A stretch of 14,553 nucleotides of DNA from an uncultured Pseudomonadota bacterium (GCA_903860085.1 CAIOPD010000117.1:1-14553), one strand, 5' to 3'. Positions 1 through 8,486 are shown, counted from the first letter of the stretch. The notes: generated by a model from the letters alone, not told the origin. Program-made: numbers and translations.

Positions 1-1355
1 AATCGGGTGTCATGCATATAGTTAACAATCACAGGCCCTAAAATCCCAGCAGTTGACCATGCCGTAAGCAGTCGGCCATGAATAGCGCCCACAAATTGGG
101 TGCCAAATAGATCCGCCAAATAAGCGGGGATGGTGGCAAAGCCACCACCATACATGGAAGCAATCACGCAGAAACTTGCAACGAACAATGCGAGTGACTT
201 GAGGCCTGCCATATAGGTCATACTGCAATACATGGCCGCGCCTAAAATAAAGAAAATATAGTAGGTACGTTGGCGCCCTAGTTTATCTGATGATGTCGCC
301 CAAGCAAATCTGCCTAAAATATTAAAAATTGAGATTAAACCCACAAATCCGGCAGCCACTGAAGCTGCTGCAGCGGTTAGTACCAAATCTTTCTTAATCT
401 CTGCAAAACCAACACTAGCCTGCCCTATTAGAGCGCCACTAAAAGTTTCCTGTAGCATAGGTGCTGCAGCACCAATAATACCGATACCAGCCGATACATT
501 CATACACAGCACTAACCATAACAACCAAAACTGCGGAGTTTTATGCGCATTATTTAAATGCACATGTCGTGAGGCAATCATGGTGTTTTTCTTAGCTGGT
601 GGTGGAGTCCAATTGGCTGGTAGCCAACCTACAGGGGGAACGCGATACCCCAAGGATCCACCTAACATAAAGACAAAGTAGATTGCCGCTAATGCCACAA
701 AAGTTTGCCAAACACCGACGCTAGTAGCCGTTGCAAAATAGGTCATCAGTTTAGTTGCTAGCGGTGAACCTATCATCGCCCCACCGCCAAAACCCATAAT
801 AGCCATACCTGTAGCCATGCCACGGCGATCAGGAAACCACTTAATTAGCGTAGATACTGGTGAAATATATCCTAGACCCAGCCCGATTCCGCCGATTACG
901 CCAGAGCCTAGCCACATCATCCACAATTGGTGACTATGTACACCGTAAGCTGAGATCAATAAACCGCCACACCAACAGAGCATAGACACCAAACCTGCCT
1001 TGCGGGGCCCTGCGCGCTCAAGCCACCCACCCCAGAGCGCGGCAGAACAACCTAGTAACACAAAAAACAGGGTATACATCCAGCCTAAATCAAATTGCGT
1101 CCAGTTGCAGTCGGTGGCAAATAACGCTCTAGCAGTACCAGATAATTTCTCTGCAAAAGTTGTTGCTCCCGCAGCACAAGCTAAGAGCGGTTTCCCATCT
1201 GCATCCATTAAGGCGTTTCCAAGAGGCTTCCAGAATACGCTGAAGCCATAAGCCATGCCTATTGATAGATGCACAGCTAAGGCTGCGGGGGGGACCAACC
1301 AGCGATTAAAATTAGCGTTGGCGGTAATATGCTCTTTTGAAAAAAAATCTGCCAT
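1..1355 (-). CDS. OFA-family MFS transporter, C-terminus cut off by window edge
   Basis: Inner-membrane transporter of the major facilitator superfamily, most like the oxalate/formate antiporter (OFA) group, which exchanges small organic anions; the actual substrate cannot be read from sequence. About 451 residues are visible and the frame is open to base 1, so the C-terminal end is missing. It starts with ATG at 1355 behind a good Shine-Dalgarno sequence (GAGGGAAG on the minus strand, about 1358-1365). Residues 20-41 form the first hydrophobic helix. Residues 91-110 form the second, followed by a motif-A-like loop (GGWLERAGPRKAG, 109-121). Later come glycine-rich helices (GFGGGAMIGSP), a central cytoplasmic loop rich in Pro and Lys, and a second motif-A-like segment (SSDKLGRQR). 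An extended loop of about 50 residues with Cys60 and Cys83 separates the first two helices. It is divergent from phoB. Family assignment is firm, substrate unknown. Confidence 0.85.
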   Translation of the reverse strand, partial: MADFFSKEHITANANFNRWLVPPAALAVHLSIGMAYGFSVFWKPLGNALMDADGKPLLACAAGATTFAEKLSGTARALFATDCNWTQFDLGWMYTLFFVLLGCSAALWGGWLERAGPRKAGLVSMLCWCGGLLISAYGVHSHQLWMMWLGSGVIGGIGLGLGYISPVSTLIKWFPDRRGMATGMAIMGFGGGAMIGSPLATKLMTYFATATSVGVWQTFVALAAIYFVFMLGGSLGYRVPPVGWLPANWTPPPAKKNTMIASRHVHLNNAHKTPQFWLLWLVLCMNVSAGIGIIGAAAPMLQETFSGALIGQASVGFAEIKKDLVLTAAAASVAAGFVGLISIFNILGRFAWATSSDKLGRQRTYYIFFILGAAMYCSMTYMAGLKSLALFVASFCVIASMYGGGFATIPAYLADLFGTQFVGAIHGRLLTAWSTAGILGPVIVNYMHDTR

Positions 1356-1489
1356 TTCTTCCCTCTCATGCTGCAATTGAAATTTTAGTAATGCACCATT
1401 GAAAATGTTGCAATTGGTATATGGTGTTACAAAATGAAACAAATGGCAAATGACTTATTTGTGAAATTTATCCTAAGTGGATTAAGAAT

Positions 1490-1532
1490 TTGTCATTAAA
1501 TCGTAACAATAGAGTCATAAACTATTTATAGT
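1490..1532 (+). promoter_or_regulatory. Pho box and -10 element of the phoB promoter
   Basis: Three 7-base repeats spaced by 4 AT-rich bases give an 11-base period: TTGTCAT at 1490-1496, TCGTAAC at 1501-1507 and GAGTCAT at 1512-1518. This matches the PhoB-site pattern (CTGTCAT or CTGTAAC repeats every 11 bases). A -10-like TATAGT at 1527-1532 follows at the distance usual for PhoB-activated promoters, where the Pho box replaces the -35 element. It lies 37 bases upstream of the phoB start, so positive autoregulation under phosphate limitation is likely. Binding is inferred from pattern only. Confidence 0.75.
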
Positions 1533-1568
1533 GGTCAAACTAAGTGTAAGTAGCGATAAGGAAAATAC

Positions 1569-2255
1569 ATGCCAGCCAATATATTAGTAGTTGAAGATGA
1601 ACCTGCAATTCAAGAATTGCTTGCCCTTAACATTACTCAAGCTGGCCATAATGCCATGCGTGCACTAAGTGCTGAGCATGCCCAAGAATTACTCCGAGAA
1701 GCCATGCCAGATTTAATTTTATTGGACTGGATGTTGCCGGGCATGAATGGCTTGGAGTTTGCTCGTAAGTTAAAATCGGACACGTTAACCAAATCTATCC
1801 CTATCATCATGCTCACCGCTCGTGGTGATGAATATGACAAAGTACGTGGCCTTGAAGTGGGTGCTGACGACTATGTAACTAAACCATTTAGCCCACGTGA
1901 ACTGAATGCGCGCATTAAAGCTGTGTTGCGCCGTCGCGCACCACAAATGACAGACGACCCCATTGAAGTAAGTGGTTTGCGCCTAGACCCCACCACGCAC
2001 AGGGTAACCGGTAAAGATAAAATAATTGACCTTGGGCCTACTGAGTTTAGATTGCTACACTTTTTTATGTCAAATGCTGAACGCGTGCATACGCGGAGTC
2101 AATTGTTAGATAAGGTGTGGGGCGATCGCGTTTTTGTTGAAGATCGTACGGTGGATGTCCATATACGCCGTTTACGCAATGCACTTTCTATTTCGGGCCA
2201 TGAAGATTTAATTCAAACCGTTCGTGGCGCTGGTTATCGGTTATCAGTTCAGTAA
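1569..2255 (+). CDS. phoB: Phosphate regulon response regulator PhoB
   Basis: Cytoplasmic OmpR/PhoB-family response regulator of 228 residues, the usual length. It is phosphorylated by PhoR when phosphate is scarce and activates Pho-box promoters. Receiver domain, residues 4-118: acidic pair Glu9/Asp10, phospho-acceptor Asp53 in LLDWMLPG, Thr83 in MLTARG and Lys105 in VTKPFSPREL. The C-terminal winged-helix domain, about 132-228, has LGPTEFRLLHFF, the recognition-helix region VEDRTVDVHIRRLR and the typical ending VRGAGYRLS. The ATG has an AAGGAAAA Shine-Dalgarno sequence at 1558-1565. It has its own Pho box upstream. The partner gene phoR follows after a 145-base gap, wider than the short spacing common for this pair. 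Confidence 0.96.
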   Translation: MPANILVVEDEPAIQELLALNITQAGHNAMRALSAEHAQELLREAMPDLILLDWMLPGMNGLEFARKLKSDTLTKSIPIIMLTARGDEYDKVRGLEVGADDYVTKPFSPRELNARIKAVLRRRAPQMTDDPIEVSGLRLDPTTHRVTGKDKIIDLGPTEFRLLHFFMSNAERVHTRSQLLDKVWGDRVFVEDRTVDVHIRRLRNALSISGHEDLIQTVRGAGYRLSVQ

Positions 2256-2266
2256 GATGGCATCAA

Positions 2267-2288
2267 TCGCGCAGGCATGCCTGCGCGA
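2267..2288. repeat. Perfect 22-base palindrome between phoB and phoR
   Basis: Bases 2267-2288 read identically on both strands (half-site TCGCGCAGGCA, centre between 2277 and 2278), starting 11 bases after the phoB stop. In RNA it would fold into a GC-rich hairpin. The downstream side is A-rich (GAAAAAG) rather than T-rich, so it is not a canonical Rho-independent terminator for phoB. It could be an mRNA-stabilising 3' hairpin, a partial transcription block that lowers phoR expression, or a binding site for a dimeric protein. I found no second copy in the window. Confidence 0.8.
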
Positions 2289-2365
2289 AAAAGTTAAATC
2301 TATCTAGACTTGTAATTAATATCAAATTTATACCCGCTTAAATCTTATGTCAGCAAAAACCTAGT

Positions 2366-2371
2366 TATAAT
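2366..2371 (+). promoter_or_regulatory. Possible phoR promoter -10 box
   Basis: A perfect TATAAT lies 29 bases before the TTG and 35 bases before the preferred GTG start of phoR. The base positions expected for a -35 element (around 2343-2348, TCTTAT) match the consensus poorly. With the palindrome just after phoB, this suggests phoR could have some transcription of its own, but the evidence is weak. Confidence 0.35.
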
Positions 2372-2400
2372 AAGTTAGCTTTTTTGAGAGGGGTTTGCAA

Positions 2401-3714
2401 GTGCAAGATATACGCTGGAATGCCTTTTGGCTAGGCTTAACACTCATTATCATTTGCCTAATCACTTGGGCCAGCAGTAGCGCAACGAACGCTCTTTTAG
2501 TCTTTTCTGTAGTTATTACAGCCTATCTTATCGGCCATCTATACTGGCTACATCAACTCAATTTATGGCTAAAAAAACCAGTACTTAACCATATTCCCGA
2601 CGGCTCAGGTGCTTGGGAGGATGTATTCGGGGCCCTTTACCAAGAATACCGCCGCCACTCGCGCAATCAAACCCAATTAAGCTCTGCTTTAGGGCGCTTT
2701 CGTCATGCCGCAAGCGCCTTACCGGATGGTGTAGTCGTTCTCAATGCAGCCAATGAAATTGAATGGTGCAACCCACCAGCTGAAGTTAAATTGGGTCTGG
2801 ATTTGAAGAAAGATGAGAATCAACCTATCAACTATTTAGTCCGCCATGGCGACTTTGTGAGTTACTTACAAGAACAAGACTATTCTGAACCTATTAAACT
2901 CAAATCATGGCGCAACTTAGACGTGACCCTTGAAATTCAACTAATCCCTTATGGCTCTAAACAGAAACTCCTGATTTGTCGGGATGTTACACAGCTAGAA
3001 AAAATTGAAACGATGCGTCGCGACTTTATAGCCAACGTATCGCATGAGCTACGTACGCCACTTACTGTCGTAGGCGGATTTGTGGAAACCTTATTGGACA
3101 TGGAAGGTGCCGTGCCAGAAAGCACACGTAGCTATTTCAATATGATGCAAGAACAAACCATGCGCATGCGTTTGTTGATAGACGATTTGCTTACGCTATC
3201 CCATATAGAAAGCAACGTGCAGGCCCCTGAAAACATAGAAATAGACATGCCATCAATGCTAAATATGATCATCAATGATGCAAAGGCGCTTAGCCAAGGC
3301 AAACATCAAATCATTGCCAATATAGACCCACATCTAAATTTATTAGGCGCAGCAGGTGAGTTACAAAGCGCCATGAGCAATTTAATTAGCAATGCGATCC
3401 GCTACACACCAACTGGAGGTGAAATTAAGGTTAACTGGGAGCTCAGTAATAACCAAGCCGTATTCAGTGTCAGCGACAATGGTATTGGTATTGAGCAAAA
3501 GCATATCGACAGGCTAACCGAGCGCTTTTATCGGGTTGACCGCAGTCGTAGTCGCGAAACTGGCGGCACCGGGCTAGGCCTGTCCATCGTAAAACACATC
3601 CTAACTCGCCATCAGGCCAAGCTTGAAATCAATAGCGAACTGGGTGTAGGTAGCACTTTTAGCGAAGTATTTCCCAAAGCACGTATTATCCAAAAACAGG
3701 TTGCTTTGTTCTAA
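2401..3714 (+). CDS. phoR: Phosphate regulon sensor histidine kinase PhoR
   Basis: Inner-membrane sensor kinase/phosphatase that controls PhoB according to phosphate-transporter activity. With the GTG start at 2401 it has 437 residues, close to the usual 430. Two membrane helices lie near residues 8-25 and 31-49, followed by a charged linker, a PAS domain (about 94-195), and HisKA with phospho-acceptor His215 in NVSHELRTPL. The HATPase domain has Asn331 in the N box, DNGIG at 359-363 and TGGTGLGLS at 387-395. I prefer GTG 2401 over the in-frame TTG at 2395 because the purine-rich Shine-Dalgarno stretch GAGAGGGG at 2386-2393 is too close to the TTG but well spaced for the GTG. The gene lies downstream of phoB and 19 bases ahead of a lipoprotein gene. 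Confidence 0.94.
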   Translation: MQDIRWNAFWLGLTLIIICLITWASSSATNALLVFSVVITAYLIGHLYWLHQLNLWLKKPVLNHIPDGSGAWEDVFGALYQEYRRHSRNQTQLSSALGRFRHAASALPDGVVVLNAANEIEWCNPPAEVKLGLDLKKDENQPINYLVRHGDFVSYLQEQDYSEPIKLKSWRNLDVTLEIQLIPYGSKQKLLICRDVTQLEKIETMRRDFIANVSHELRTPLTVVGGFVETLLDMEGAVPESTRSYFNMMQEQTMRMRLLIDDLLTLSHIESNVQAPENIEIDMPSMLNMIINDAKALSQGKHQIIANIDPHLNLLGAAGELQSAMSNLISNAIRYTPTGGEIKVNWELSNNQAVFSVSDNGIGIEQKHIDRLTERFYRVDRSRSRETGGTGLGLSIVKHILTRHQAKLEINSELGVGSTFSEVFPKARIIQKQVALF

Positions 3715-3733
3715 AAGTGATACTATTTTAGCA

Positions 3734-4477
3734 ATGAAAACCTTAGCGATTATTACTATAACGCCGCTGATTTTAATCTTAGCTGCTTGCGCCAATACAC
3801 CAATTAATGCCAAGTCTGGAAAGACTCCAGAGAAAACTATTCCCGTGCAAGGCGATCGTAGCACTATTAATCAACTGGCAAAATCTGATTTTGATCGCAT
3901 GGCAGATGTAGAAATACACGAGAACACTGAAAGTCTGCGCTTACTGATGTTAAAACTGTATAAGCGCAATCCGCACGAACTACAAAAGAGCACTTCGGAT
4001 GTCGCTGAGAAAATGGTTAACTGGGTATTTAATGGCGAAACCCAGCATCATTACAAGTTTGAGGCGATGAACAATGCTCAGGACACTGAAGCTATTTTTC
4101 TAGCCTTTAACCCAGAATATACGGGTGATCGCGTACTCCCGTTTATTGTGGGACTCCACACCATGCTGCTGAAAGCTCATGATGGAAAAACAGATTTTTA
4201 CTTTACTGACACCATTGACCCGCAACACATCTATAACGCTGCCAGAAATTTTGAAATTGCAGCTTGGAAAATCTCAAACGCTAGAGATGAACAAGGTACT
4301 TTATTTTTGTTAAGCAATGAGATTAGCGCCACAGAGCGTAATTTATCGTTTGAGCGTGAGTTTGGAAAAATCATAGGTCGTACCGATTTATTCGCGGTGG
4401 CTTTGGCGGAAAAGTCGCAGCGCTTTATATCACGCGTGATGCAAAATCTTGCTACTGCGGTCTTCCTGCCTTTTTAG
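3734..4477 (+). CDS. Lipoprotein of unknown function, downstream of phoR
   Basis: I do not recognise the family. From ATG 3734 it encodes 247 residues. A lipoprotein signal peptide (MKT start, hydrophobic residues 4-16) ends in the lipobox LAAC with Cys19. The next residue is Ala rather than Asp, which in model enterobacteria favours transport to the outer membrane. The mature part is soluble-looking and mostly alpha-helical, with a charged stretch LRLLMLKLYKRNPHEL around residues 68-83 and a segment NAARNFEIAAWKISNA around 171-186; it ends in Phe. A longer start at 3701 would overlap phoR and put residues ahead of the signal peptide, so I reject it. It follows phoR by 19 bases and precedes a strong terminator, so it is probably cotranscribed with phoR. 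A link to phosphate sensing is inferred from position only. Confidence 0.75.
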   Translation: MKTLAIITITPLILILAACANTPINAKSGKTPEKTIPVQGDRSTINQLAKSDFDRMADVEIHENTESLRLLMLKLYKRNPHELQKSTSDVAEKMVNWVFNGETQHHYKFEAMNNAQDTEAIFLAFNPEYTGDRVLPFIVGLHTMLLKAHDGKTDFYFTDTIDPQHIYNAARNFEIAAWKISNARDEQGTLFLLSNEISATERNLSFEREFGKIIGRTDLFAVALAEKSQRFISRVMQNLATAVFLPF

Positions 4478-4528
4478 TGAAACAAACGTATAGGGTTATA
4501 ATCCCTATGCTCGCTTGAATTTTTCCTC

Positions 4529-4561
4529 ATAAGAAAAAGGGGCCAAAGCCCCTTTTCTTAT
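4529..4561. terminator. Bidirectional Rho-independent terminator
   Basis: Stem arms GGGGC (4540-4544) and GCCCC (4548-4552) enclose a CAAA-type loop. Flanking A-tract and T-tract arms (TAAGAAAA before, TTTTCTTA after, with one unpaired A) extend the stem and supply a U-run on either strand. It sits between the converging lipoprotein gene and the large oxidoreductase gene and would stop both transcripts. A smaller inverted repeat (ATAGGG at 4490-4495, CCCTAT at 4503-4508) lies just upstream and may add to it. Confidence 0.85.
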
Positions 4562-4579
4562 CCTTGAAAGCCAGAATAA

Positions 4580-7500
4580 CTACAGCAGTACCTTCTCGAT
4601 ACCACCTTTATTAACACGCTCAACATATTCCTGCATCCAATTTTCACCTAAAAGGTGTTTGGCCATTTCAACCACGATATAGTCGGCTTCTATCCCAGTA
4701 TCTTCGCCATATCGAGACAACCCTTGGAGACAACTAGGGCATGAAGTTAGAATTTTTACTTTTTCCTCGGGTGCACCTACTGTTAAACCCATCTTAGTCA
4801 TGCCTTTTTCCAATTCTTCCTGTTTACGCATTTTGACTTGAGTGGCAATATCTGGACGGTCAACAGCAAACGTACCACTCTCACCGCAACAACGATCATT
4901 CAACTGTACTTCGGTACCCATTAGCTTATTAGTGACCTCCATAGACTTGTAGGTTTTCATCGGGCTATGGCATGGCTCGTGGTACATATAACGCGTTCCG
5001 GATACGCCTTGCAAGCGCACATCTTTCTCCATCAAATACTCATGAATATCAAGCAAGCGGCAACCAGGGAATATCTTCTCAAATTGATACTTCTGCAATT
5101 GGTCCATACAAGTACCGCAAGAAACAATAACAGTTTTAATATCCAAATAATTCAGCGTGTTGGCAACCCGATGGAATAGTACGCGATTATCCGCTGTAAT
5201 TTGCTGGCCTTTATCATGGTTTCCACTCGCGGTTTGTGGGTAGCCGCAACATAGGTATCCTGGCGGCAATACCGTAATGGCACCCACCTCGTATAACATG
5301 GCTTGCGTGGCTAAGCCAACATTAGAGAATAGCCTCTCAGAGCCACATCCAGGAAAGTAAAATACCGCTTCTGAATCTTCAGTCACTTTCTGAGGATTAC
5401 GAATCACCGGAATCATGCTGTCATCTTCTACACCCAACAATGCGCGTGAAGTTTTAGTTGGCATTGCTTTTGGCATTGGTCGATTAATAAAATGCACTAC
5501 TTGTGCTTTGATTTCCGGCTTACCAACAGTGGCTGGCGGCCGAATTTTATCTCTAAGTAACCCAAACTTTTTAGCTAGGCCATGAACAAAACTTTGTGCT
5601 CGATAACCGATAGTGATCATAAATAAATGTAGAAATTTAATAGTCGCTGGGTCTTTAGCATTTAAAAAGGCCATGCCCGCTGCTGTCACTGGGTTAAATC
5701 TTTTTTTGCCTTGTTCACGTAAAAAATTACGCATAGAAATAGATACATCACCAAAGTCAATATCTACTGGGCATGGATTTAAGCACTTATGACAGACCGT
5801 GCAATGGTCAGCAACATCATTAAACTCATCAAAATGCTTGAGTGAAATACCTCGGCGCGTTTGCTCCTCGTATAAAAACGCCTCAATCAAGAGTGATGTG
5901 GCTAAAATCTTATTACGCGGGGAATACAAAAGATTGGCACGTGGTACATGAGTCGTGCACACCGGCTTACATTTTCCACAGCGCAAACAATCACTAATAG
6001 AGTCAGCAATTTCGCCTATAGCAGACTGCTCCATAATAATGGACTCTTGTTCCAACAAGCCAAAACTTGGCGTATAGGCATTTTCAAGGCCAGAACCTGC
6101 CAACAGCTTACCTTTATTAAAGTGCCCATTAGGGTCAACTTTATTTTTGTAAGCAGTAAAACTATCAATCACAGACTGATCCAAGAACTCCATTTTGGTA
6201 ATGCCAATGCCATGCTCACCTGAAATAACCCCATCAAGGCCAGTAGCCAAGGCCATCACACGCGCCACTGCGGCATGAGCGGCTTGCATCATTTCATAGT
6301 CATCAGAATTCACTGGGATATTGGTATGCACATTACCGTCACCGGCATGCATGTGTAAGGCAATGAAAACTCTGCTTTTCAGAACCTTTTTGTGAATCTC
6401 GTCACATCGATCTAATATCTTTTGAAATTCACGTCCGGCAAAAATATCTGCCATAGGTCGTTTTAATTCGCGCTTCCATGAAATTCGCAAGTCATAGGAC
6501 TGTACCGCACGGAATATATTTTCGTATTGACTTAGCGATTCTCCAGCGTTGCCAAGGACAGAAACTGGCGCATCTAAGCTATTAAGAATCAAACTCCAAC
6601 GCTGGCGAAGCTCAGCTATCAACTGCAACGCCATCACTTGCTTGCTTTTCACCATCTCGGCATCAGCATTGCCGTCTTCATCTGTCTGCAGGGGCAACTC
6701 GCCTTGCATAAAGACTTCCAAGGCATCCACCAGCTTAAGTTTATTATGAATCGACAATTCAATATTGATGCGTTCTATGCCGTCTGAATATTCACCCAAT
6801 CGCGGCAATGGAATAACTACGTCTTCGTTAATCTTAAAAGCATTGGTATGCTTGGCAATTGCCGCGGTACGCGCACGATCCAACCAAAACTTTTTACGTG
6901 ATTCTGCAGAAACTGCAATAAAACCCTCGCCATCACGCGCATTACATAAACGCACAATATGAGAAGCGGCTTCACCCACTGCATTTTCATCATCGGAAGC
7001 AATATCTGCGATTAACACCATTTTAGGACGTTGTTGTCGCGCCGCTTTTGTGGCATAACCAACCGCTTTAATATAGCGCTCATCCATATGCTCTAGACCT
7101 GCCATCAGAACGATAGGATCTTTTTTTGCGGTAGCATCTAGGTAATCTTTAATTTCAACAATCGCCGGCACAGCATGTGACACATTGCCGAAAAATTCTA
7201 ATGCCACAGTGCGCACATGCTTAGGCATACGATGCAAGATAAAAGTCGCTGAAGTGATTAATCCATCACAGCCCTCTTTTTGTATGCCTGGTAAGCCTGA
7301 TAAGAATTTATCTGTAACGTCTTTACCCAAGCCTACTTTACGGAAACTAGAGCCAGGAATTTCTAAAACCGTAGGCTCAGATAGCAGGGTTTTCATATCT
7401 TCGGCATACCGACTTACTTTAAAGCGAGCCAGCGGTATATCATGAATTTTGCCTAGGTTATGGTCTAAGCGTTCTACCTCTAGCCATTCAGCATCTGGTG

Positions 7501-8449
7501 TCACCATGCGCCATGAGGCTAGATTATCTAACGCCGTACCCCATAGCACAGCTTTTTTACCGCCCGCATTCATGGCGACATTACCGCCAATACAAGAAGC
7601 ATCAGCAGAAGTTGGATCGCAAGCAAACTCTAAACCAGCTTCACTTGCTGCTTCCATCGCGCGACGCGTAACCACACCAGCACCGCATTCAATCGTAGCG
7701 ACCTGTCGAGAGACACCTGCCAAAGTGCGCATTTGCACACCGCTATGCTGATCTAGTTTTTCAGTATTGATGACGGCTGACATTGCCGTTAGTGGAATCG
7801 CTCCCCCGGTATAGCCTGTACCACCACCTCGTGGAATAATAGTTAACCCTAACTCAATACAGGCACGTACCAAGGCGGCAATTTCTTTTTCAGTATCTGG
7901 GTTCAAAACTACAAACGGATATTCAACACGCCAGTCAGTAGCGTCTGTCACGTGTGACACGCGCGCCAAACCGTCAAACTGGATATTATCTTTACGTGTA
8001 ATTTTAGTCAGTTTCGACAGGGCTTTTTTGCGCAAACTGGCAACTTGTTTAAAGCCAAGCTCAAATTCAGTAACAGCATGGCGCGCCGCAACAACTAGCT
8101 TCAATACTTTTTCATTGCCGGCACTACGCTCATCAATCGAATTAATTCTATGATGCAAGGCATCCACTAGGGCTTTGAGGCGTTTAGGATTTTCAAGAAG
8201 ATCATCTTGCAAATAGGGGTTACGTGTCACTACCCACAAATCACCTAACACTTCAAACAACATACGCGCAGAACGACCCGTTTTACGCTCACCACGTAGT
8301 TCGTTTAAAATACTCCAAATCTCCTCTCCTAAAAACCTGATGACAATTTCACGGTCTGAGAAAGAGGTATAGTTGTAAGGTATTTCGCGCAAGCGCTGTG
8401 CTGGCTTGGCTTCTGCATGCAGAATATTGCTAGATAAAGGTGCGTTCAT
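4580..8449 (-). CDS. DUF3683-type FAD/iron-sulfur oxidoreductase (2-hydroxyacid dehydrogenase-like fusion)
   Basis: Single 1289-residue protein combining parts that resemble GlcD and GlcF of glycolate oxidase or the D-lactate/D-2-hydroxyglutarate dehydrogenases. Residues 1-160 are a DUF3683-like N-terminal region. An FAD-binding (PCMH) domain, about 170-400, contains PRGGGTGYTGG (206-216) and ADASCIGGNVAMNAGG. An FAD-oxidase C-terminal domain follows, with HMHAGDGNVH (699-708) and SGEHGIG (743-749). Two [4Fe-4S] motifs start at Cys821 (CxxCxxCxxxC) and Cys883 (same spacing, then Pro). Two cysteine-rich CCG domains have CCG at 1067-1069 and 1187-1189, with paired SCGTC and SCPSC. All expected cysteines are present. 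Electrons from a 2-hydroxyacid probably pass from FAD through the clusters to a quinone. The substrate is not evident: D-lactate, glycolate and D-2-hydroxyglutarate are candidates. It is monocistronic and divergent from the thioredoxin gene. Confidence 0.93.
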   Translation of the reverse strand: MNAPLSSNILHAEAKPAQRLREIPYNYTSFSDREIVIRFLGEEIWSILNELRGERKTGRSARMLFEVLGDLWVVTRNPYLQDDLLENPKRLKALVDALHHRINSIDERSAGNEKVLKLVVAARHAVTEFELGFKQVASLRKKALSKLTKITRKDNIQFDGLARVSHVTDATDWRVEYPFVVLNPDTEKEIAALVRACIELGLTIIPRGGGTGYTGGAIPLTAMSAVINTEKLDQHSGVQMRTLAGVSRQVATIECGAGVVTRRAMEAASEAGLEFACDPTSADASCIGGNVAMNAGGKKAVLWGTALDNLASWRMVTPDAEWLEVERLDHNLGKIHDIPLARFKVSRYAEDMKTLLSEPTVLEIPGSSFRKVGLGKDVTDKFLSGLPGIQKEGCDGLITSATFILHRMPKHVRTVALEFFGNVSHAVPAIVEIKDYLDATAKKDPIVLMAGLEHMDERYIKAVGYATKAARQQRPKMVLIADIASDDENAVGEAASHIVRLCNARDGEGFIAVSAESRKKFWLDRARTAAIAKHTNAFKINEDVVIPLPRLGEYSDGIERINIELSIHNKLKLVDALEVFMQGELPLQTDEDGNADAEMVKSKQVMALQLIAELRQRWSLILNSLDAPVSVLGNAGESLSQYENIFRAVQSYDLRISWKRELKRPMADIFAGREFQKILDRCDEIHKKVLKSRVFIALHMHAGDGNVHTNIPVNSDDYEMMQAAHAAVARVMALATGLDGVISGEHGIGITKMEFLDQSVIDSFTAYKNKVDPNGHFNKGKLLAGSGLENAYTPSFGLLEQESIIMEQSAIGEIADSISDCLRCGKCKPVCTTHVPRANLLYSPRNKILATSLLIEAFLYEEQTRRGISLKHFDEFNDVADHCTVCHKCLNPCPVDIDFGDVSISMRNFLREQGKKRFNPVTAAGMAFLNAKDPATIKFLHLFMITIGYRAQSFVHGLAKKFGLLRDKIRPPATVGKPEIKAQVVHFINRPMPKAMPTKTSRALLGVEDDSMIPVIRNPQKVTEDSEAVFYFPGCGSERLFSNVGLATQAMLYEVGAITVLPPGYLCCGYPQTASGNHDKGQQITADNRVLFHRVANTLNYLDIKTVIVSCGTCMDQLQKYQFEKIFPGCRLLDIHEYLMEKDVRLQGVSGTRYMYHEPCHSPMKTYKSMEVTNKLMGTEVQLNDRCCGESGTFAVDRPDIATQVKMRKQEELEKGMTKMGLTVGAPEEKVKILTSCPSCLQGLSRYGEDTGIEADYIVVEMAKHLLGENWMQEYVERVNKGGIEKVLL

Positions 8450-8486
8450 TTAGATTTTGATAAATAGCTTTGCTATTAAAGATGCG

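Noticed and set aside
1000..1251. Plus-strand 83-codon open frame
   Set aside because: It lies entirely antisense to the transporter gene, whose minus-strand frame reads continuously with clear membrane helices.
1373..1416. Repeated GCAATTG (1373-1379 and 1410-1416) as an operator for the transporter gene
   Set aside because: The repeats are short, AT-rich and 37 bases apart, which is easily met by chance; I could not tie them to a regulator.
2395..2400. TTG at 2395 as the phoR start
   Set aside because: The Shine-Dalgarno stretch GAGAGGGG ends at 2393, one base before it. The GTG at 2401 has normal spacing, so I moved the start.
3701..3733. Upstream ATG giving an 11-residue longer lipoprotein
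   Set aside because: It would place polar residues before the lipoprotein signal peptide and overlap phoR; ATG 3734 gives a standard signal and lipobox.
4497..4502. TATAAT after the lipoprotein stop as a promoter
   Set aside because: It lies within a small inverted repeat just before a strong terminator and has no gene downstream on the plus strand until 8663.
4967..7751. Several plus-strand open frames of 60-100 codons opposite the large oxidoreductase
   Set aside because: They are antisense shadows of a well-conserved coding sequence and lack recognisable domains or ribosome binding sites.
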